The notes beneath the pieces were generated by a model that ran no database searches, was not told where the DNA came from, and saw only the letters and a list, made by a program, of their open reading frames with translations. A DNA stretch of 7,376 nucleotides, from contig JAGHVP010000238.1 of the NCBI GenBank assembly GCA_018064305.1, positions 1 through 7,376 of the forward strand, read 5' to 3'. The number at the start of each line of letters is the position of its first letter. Position 1 is the stretch's first letter. Below, in pieces: positions 5,389 to 7,376 of the stretch. Source of the DNA: Candidatus Equibacterium intestinale (GTDB taxonomy: Bacteria; Bacteroidota; Bacteroidia; Bacteroidales; UBA932). Position numbers and translations under genes: made by a program.

Positions 5389-7376
5389 ATGAGTTTTCCG
5401 GAATACAAGAGTATCGATTTAGTAGAAGTCAACAGTTCAATCCTTGATGAGTGGCATAAGGAAGACGCTTTCCGCAGAGTTCTGAAACTGCGTGCCGGCG
5501 CCCCCAGATTCATATTTTTCGAAGGCCCCCCTTCAGCCAACGGCAAGCCGGGCATCCACCATGTGATGGCACGTTCCATCAAGGATGCAGTGTGCCGCTA
5601 CAAGACCCAGACAGGCTATCTTGTAGAGCGCAAGGCAGGTTGGGACACACACGGCCTCCCCGTGGAGCTTGGTGTGGAGAAGATGCTGGGCATCACGAAA
5701 GAGGATATCGGCAAGAAGATATCTGTAGATGATTATAACAAGGCGTGCCGCAGGGAGGTGATGAAATACACCGCAGAGTGGGTTAACCTCACCGACCGCA
5801 TCGGATACTGGGTGGATATGGAGAATCCTTATATCACCTATGATAACAGCTACATCGAGACCCTCTGGTATCTCCTCAAGAAGATTTACGACAAGGGTTA
5901 TCTCTACAAGGGATATTCTATCCAGCCTTATTCACCTGCCGCAGGTACCGGCCTCAGCACACACGAGCTCAACCAGCCCGGATGCTACCGCGACGTGAAG
6001 GACACCACTGTCGTGGCTCAGTTCGAGGTTGTGAAGAACGCGGTATCGCAGAAGCTCTTCGAAGATACCACTCTTCCCGTATTCTTCCTGGCATGGACCA
6101 CAACCCCCTGGACACTTCCTTCCAATACCGCGCTCTGCGTTGGTCCCAACATCGAATATGTCCGTGTCGAGAGCGTGAATCCCTACACCAAGGAGCCTGC
6201 AGTCTATGTTGTGGCAAAGAACCTTGTCTCAGCTCATTTCAACGACAAGAACCCCTACCGCGTGATAGACGGCACTTTCAAGGGCAGCGAGCTTGAAGGT
6301 ATCGCATACAGCCAGCTGATGCCCTGGGTTAATCCCGGTGAAGGCGCCTTCCGCGTGATACTCGGTGACTATGTCACAACAGAAGACGGTACAGGTATCG
6401 TGCATATCGCACCTACATTCGGTGCAGACGATAACAAAGTGGCCAAGGCTGCAGGCGTGCCCCCCATGCAGATGATCGATGCTGCAGGCGTGCCTCAGGC
6501 AATGGTAGACCGTACAGGCAAGTTCTTCCGCATCGAAGACCTCGACCCCGCATTCGTGGCAGAGAAGGTGGATGTGGAGAAATACTCGGTATATGCAGGC
6601 AGGTTCGTGAAGAACGCCTACGACCCCGATCTGAAGGAAGACGATACAACCCTCGACATCGACCTCTGCGTGGAACTCAAGCAGCAGGGCAAGGCATTCA
6701 AGATAGAGAAGCATGTCCATACATATCCCCACTGCTGGCGTACCGACAAGCCGGTGCTCTATTATCCTCTGGATTCGTGGTTTATCAAGACCACGGCAGT
6801 ACAGGACCGCATGATAGAACTTAACAAGACCATCACCTGGAAGCCTGAATCAACCGGTACAGGCCGTTTCGGCAAGTGGCTCGAGAACATCCAGGACTGG
6901 AACCTCAGCCGCAGCCGCTACTGGGGCACACCTCTGCCAGTATGGAGCACAGAAGACGGAAAGACCCGCAAGTGCATCGGTTCTGTGGAAGAGCTTTACA
7001 ACGAGCTCGACAAGGCTGTGAAGGCCGGCATCATGCAGAGCAACCCCCTGCGCGACAAAGGTTTCGTGCCCGGTGACTTCTCTAAGGAAAACTACAACAA
7101 GATAGACCTGCACCGCCCGTATGTGGATAACTTCTTCCTTGTTTCAGACAATGGTGAGAAGATGACCCGTGAGACAGACCTCATCGACGTATGGTTCGAT
7201 TCAGGTTCGATACCATACGCCCAGGAAGGCCTCAAGAACGTAGACAAGCCCTGCTTCGGACAGTCGGCCGACTTCATCCCAGAAGTCGTTGACAAGACCC
7301 GTCGAAGGTTATACACCCTCCAAGCCATCAACACAATTGTCAGCGACAATTGCGCTTACCGCCTCGTCATCTCTAA
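5389..7376 (+). CDS. ileS: Isoleucyl-tRNA synthetase, N-terminal part, runs off the right edge
   Basis: Charges tRNA-Ile with isoleucine in the cytoplasm. 662 codons are visible of a protein that is usually about 1,100-1,150 residues in Bacteroidota. Landmarks: FFEGPPSANGKPGIHHVM around residues 43-60, where GIHH replaces the HIGH signature (normal for this lineage); GWDTHGLPVELGVEK; YSPAAGTGLSTHELNQPG; the CP1 editing domain with WTTTPWTLPSNTA from residue 236 and GTGIVHIAPTFGADD at 334-348; WNLSRSRYWGTPLPVW; and DVWFDSGS near 600. The KMSKS loop lies beyond the window. The start fits because the ATG follows a good promoter at short distance and MSFPEYKSIDLVEVN resembles the family N-terminus. 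Oddity: from about 7210 to the end the conserved EGxDQxRGWF block reads EVVDKTRRRL, with several invariant positions changed although the frame stays open. This suggests sequence errors at the end. Identity is certain. Confidence 0.97.
   Translation, partial: MSFPEYKSIDLVEVNSSILDEWHKEDAFRRVLKLRAGAPRFIFFEGPPSANGKPGIHHVMARSIKDAVCRYKTQTGYLVERKAGWDTHGLPVELGVEKMLGITKEDIGKKISVDDYNKACRREVMKYTAEWVNLTDRIGYWVDMENPYITYDNSYIETLWYLLKKIYDKGYLYKGYSIQPYSPAAGTGLSTHELNQPGCYRDVKDTTVVAQFEVVKNAVSQKLFEDTTLPVFFLAWTTTPWTLPSNTALCVGPNIEYVRVESVNPYTKEPAVYVVAKNLVSAHFNDKNPYRVIDGTFKGSELEGIAYSQLMPWVNPGEGAFRVILGDYVTTEDGTGIVHIAPTFGADDNKVAKAAGVPPMQMIDAAGVPQAMVDRTGKFFRIEDLDPAFVAEKVDVEKYSVYAGRFVKNAYDPDLKEDDTTLDIDLCVELKQQGKAFKIEKHVHTYPHCWRTDKPVLYYPLDSWFIKTTAVQDRMIELNKTITWKPESTGTGRFGKWLENIQDWNLSRSRYWGTPLPVWSTEDGKTRKCIGSVEELYNELDKAVKAGIMQSNPLRDKGFVPGDFSKENYNKIDLHRPYVDNFFLVSDNGEKMTRETDLIDVWFDSGSIPYAQEGLKNVDKPCFGQSADFIPEVVDKTRRRLYTLQAINTIVSDNCAYRLVIS

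Noticed and set aside
5543..5572. GIHH in IleRS as a damaged HIGH active-site motif.
   Set aside because: PGIHH in this position is, to my knowledge, the normal form in Bacteroidota isoleucyl-tRNA synthetases, and the surrounding sequence is intact.
1..7376. CRISPR arrays, insertion sequences, tRNA or rRNA genes.
   Set aside because: I saw no spaced direct repeats, transposase-like frames, terminal inverted repeats or cloverleaf-forming sequences on either strand.

Overview
The window looks like chromosomal DNA of a moderately GC-rich member of the Bacteroidota, probably Bacteroidales. Three things point there: a TAnnTTTG-type promoter -7 element in front of ileS, an isoleucyl-tRNA synthetase of the long type with GIHH in place of the usual HIGH motif and GPPSANG just before it, and weak Shine-Dalgarno use. 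I cannot name the genus.

Right side (about 4.8-7.4 kb): cvpA (minus) and ileS (plus) are divergently transcribed housekeeping genes sharing an 89-bp promoter region. ileS runs off the right edge. cvpA ends in a strong intrinsic terminator that separates it from the next minus-strand operon.

Left side (4.6 kb down to 1, all minus strand): a compact operon that I read as a peptide-export or bacteriocin/microcin-type locus. In transcription order it holds a C39-peptidase ABC exporter (704 aa), two small double-glycine precursor peptides (67 aa and 59 aa), a TolC-family outer-membrane protein (422 aa) and a HlyD/MacA-type periplasmic adaptor (truncated by the left edge). Intergenic gaps are 51, 25 and 26 bp, and the last pair overlaps by 11 bp. 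The 59-aa gene at 2003-2182 is easily missed by gene callers.

Proposed working model (inference): the exporter's N-terminal C39 domain cuts both precursors after Gly-Gly while moving them across the inner membrane, and the adaptor and TolC-like protein carry them across the periplasm and outer membrane. Both predicted mature peptides begin AV-x-K right after the GG, and both contain a GxxxG motif. This is compatible with a two-component class II (IIb-like) bacteriocin, or with a pair of signalling peptides. No immunity gene is visible in the window. The peptide pair is the most interesting content here.
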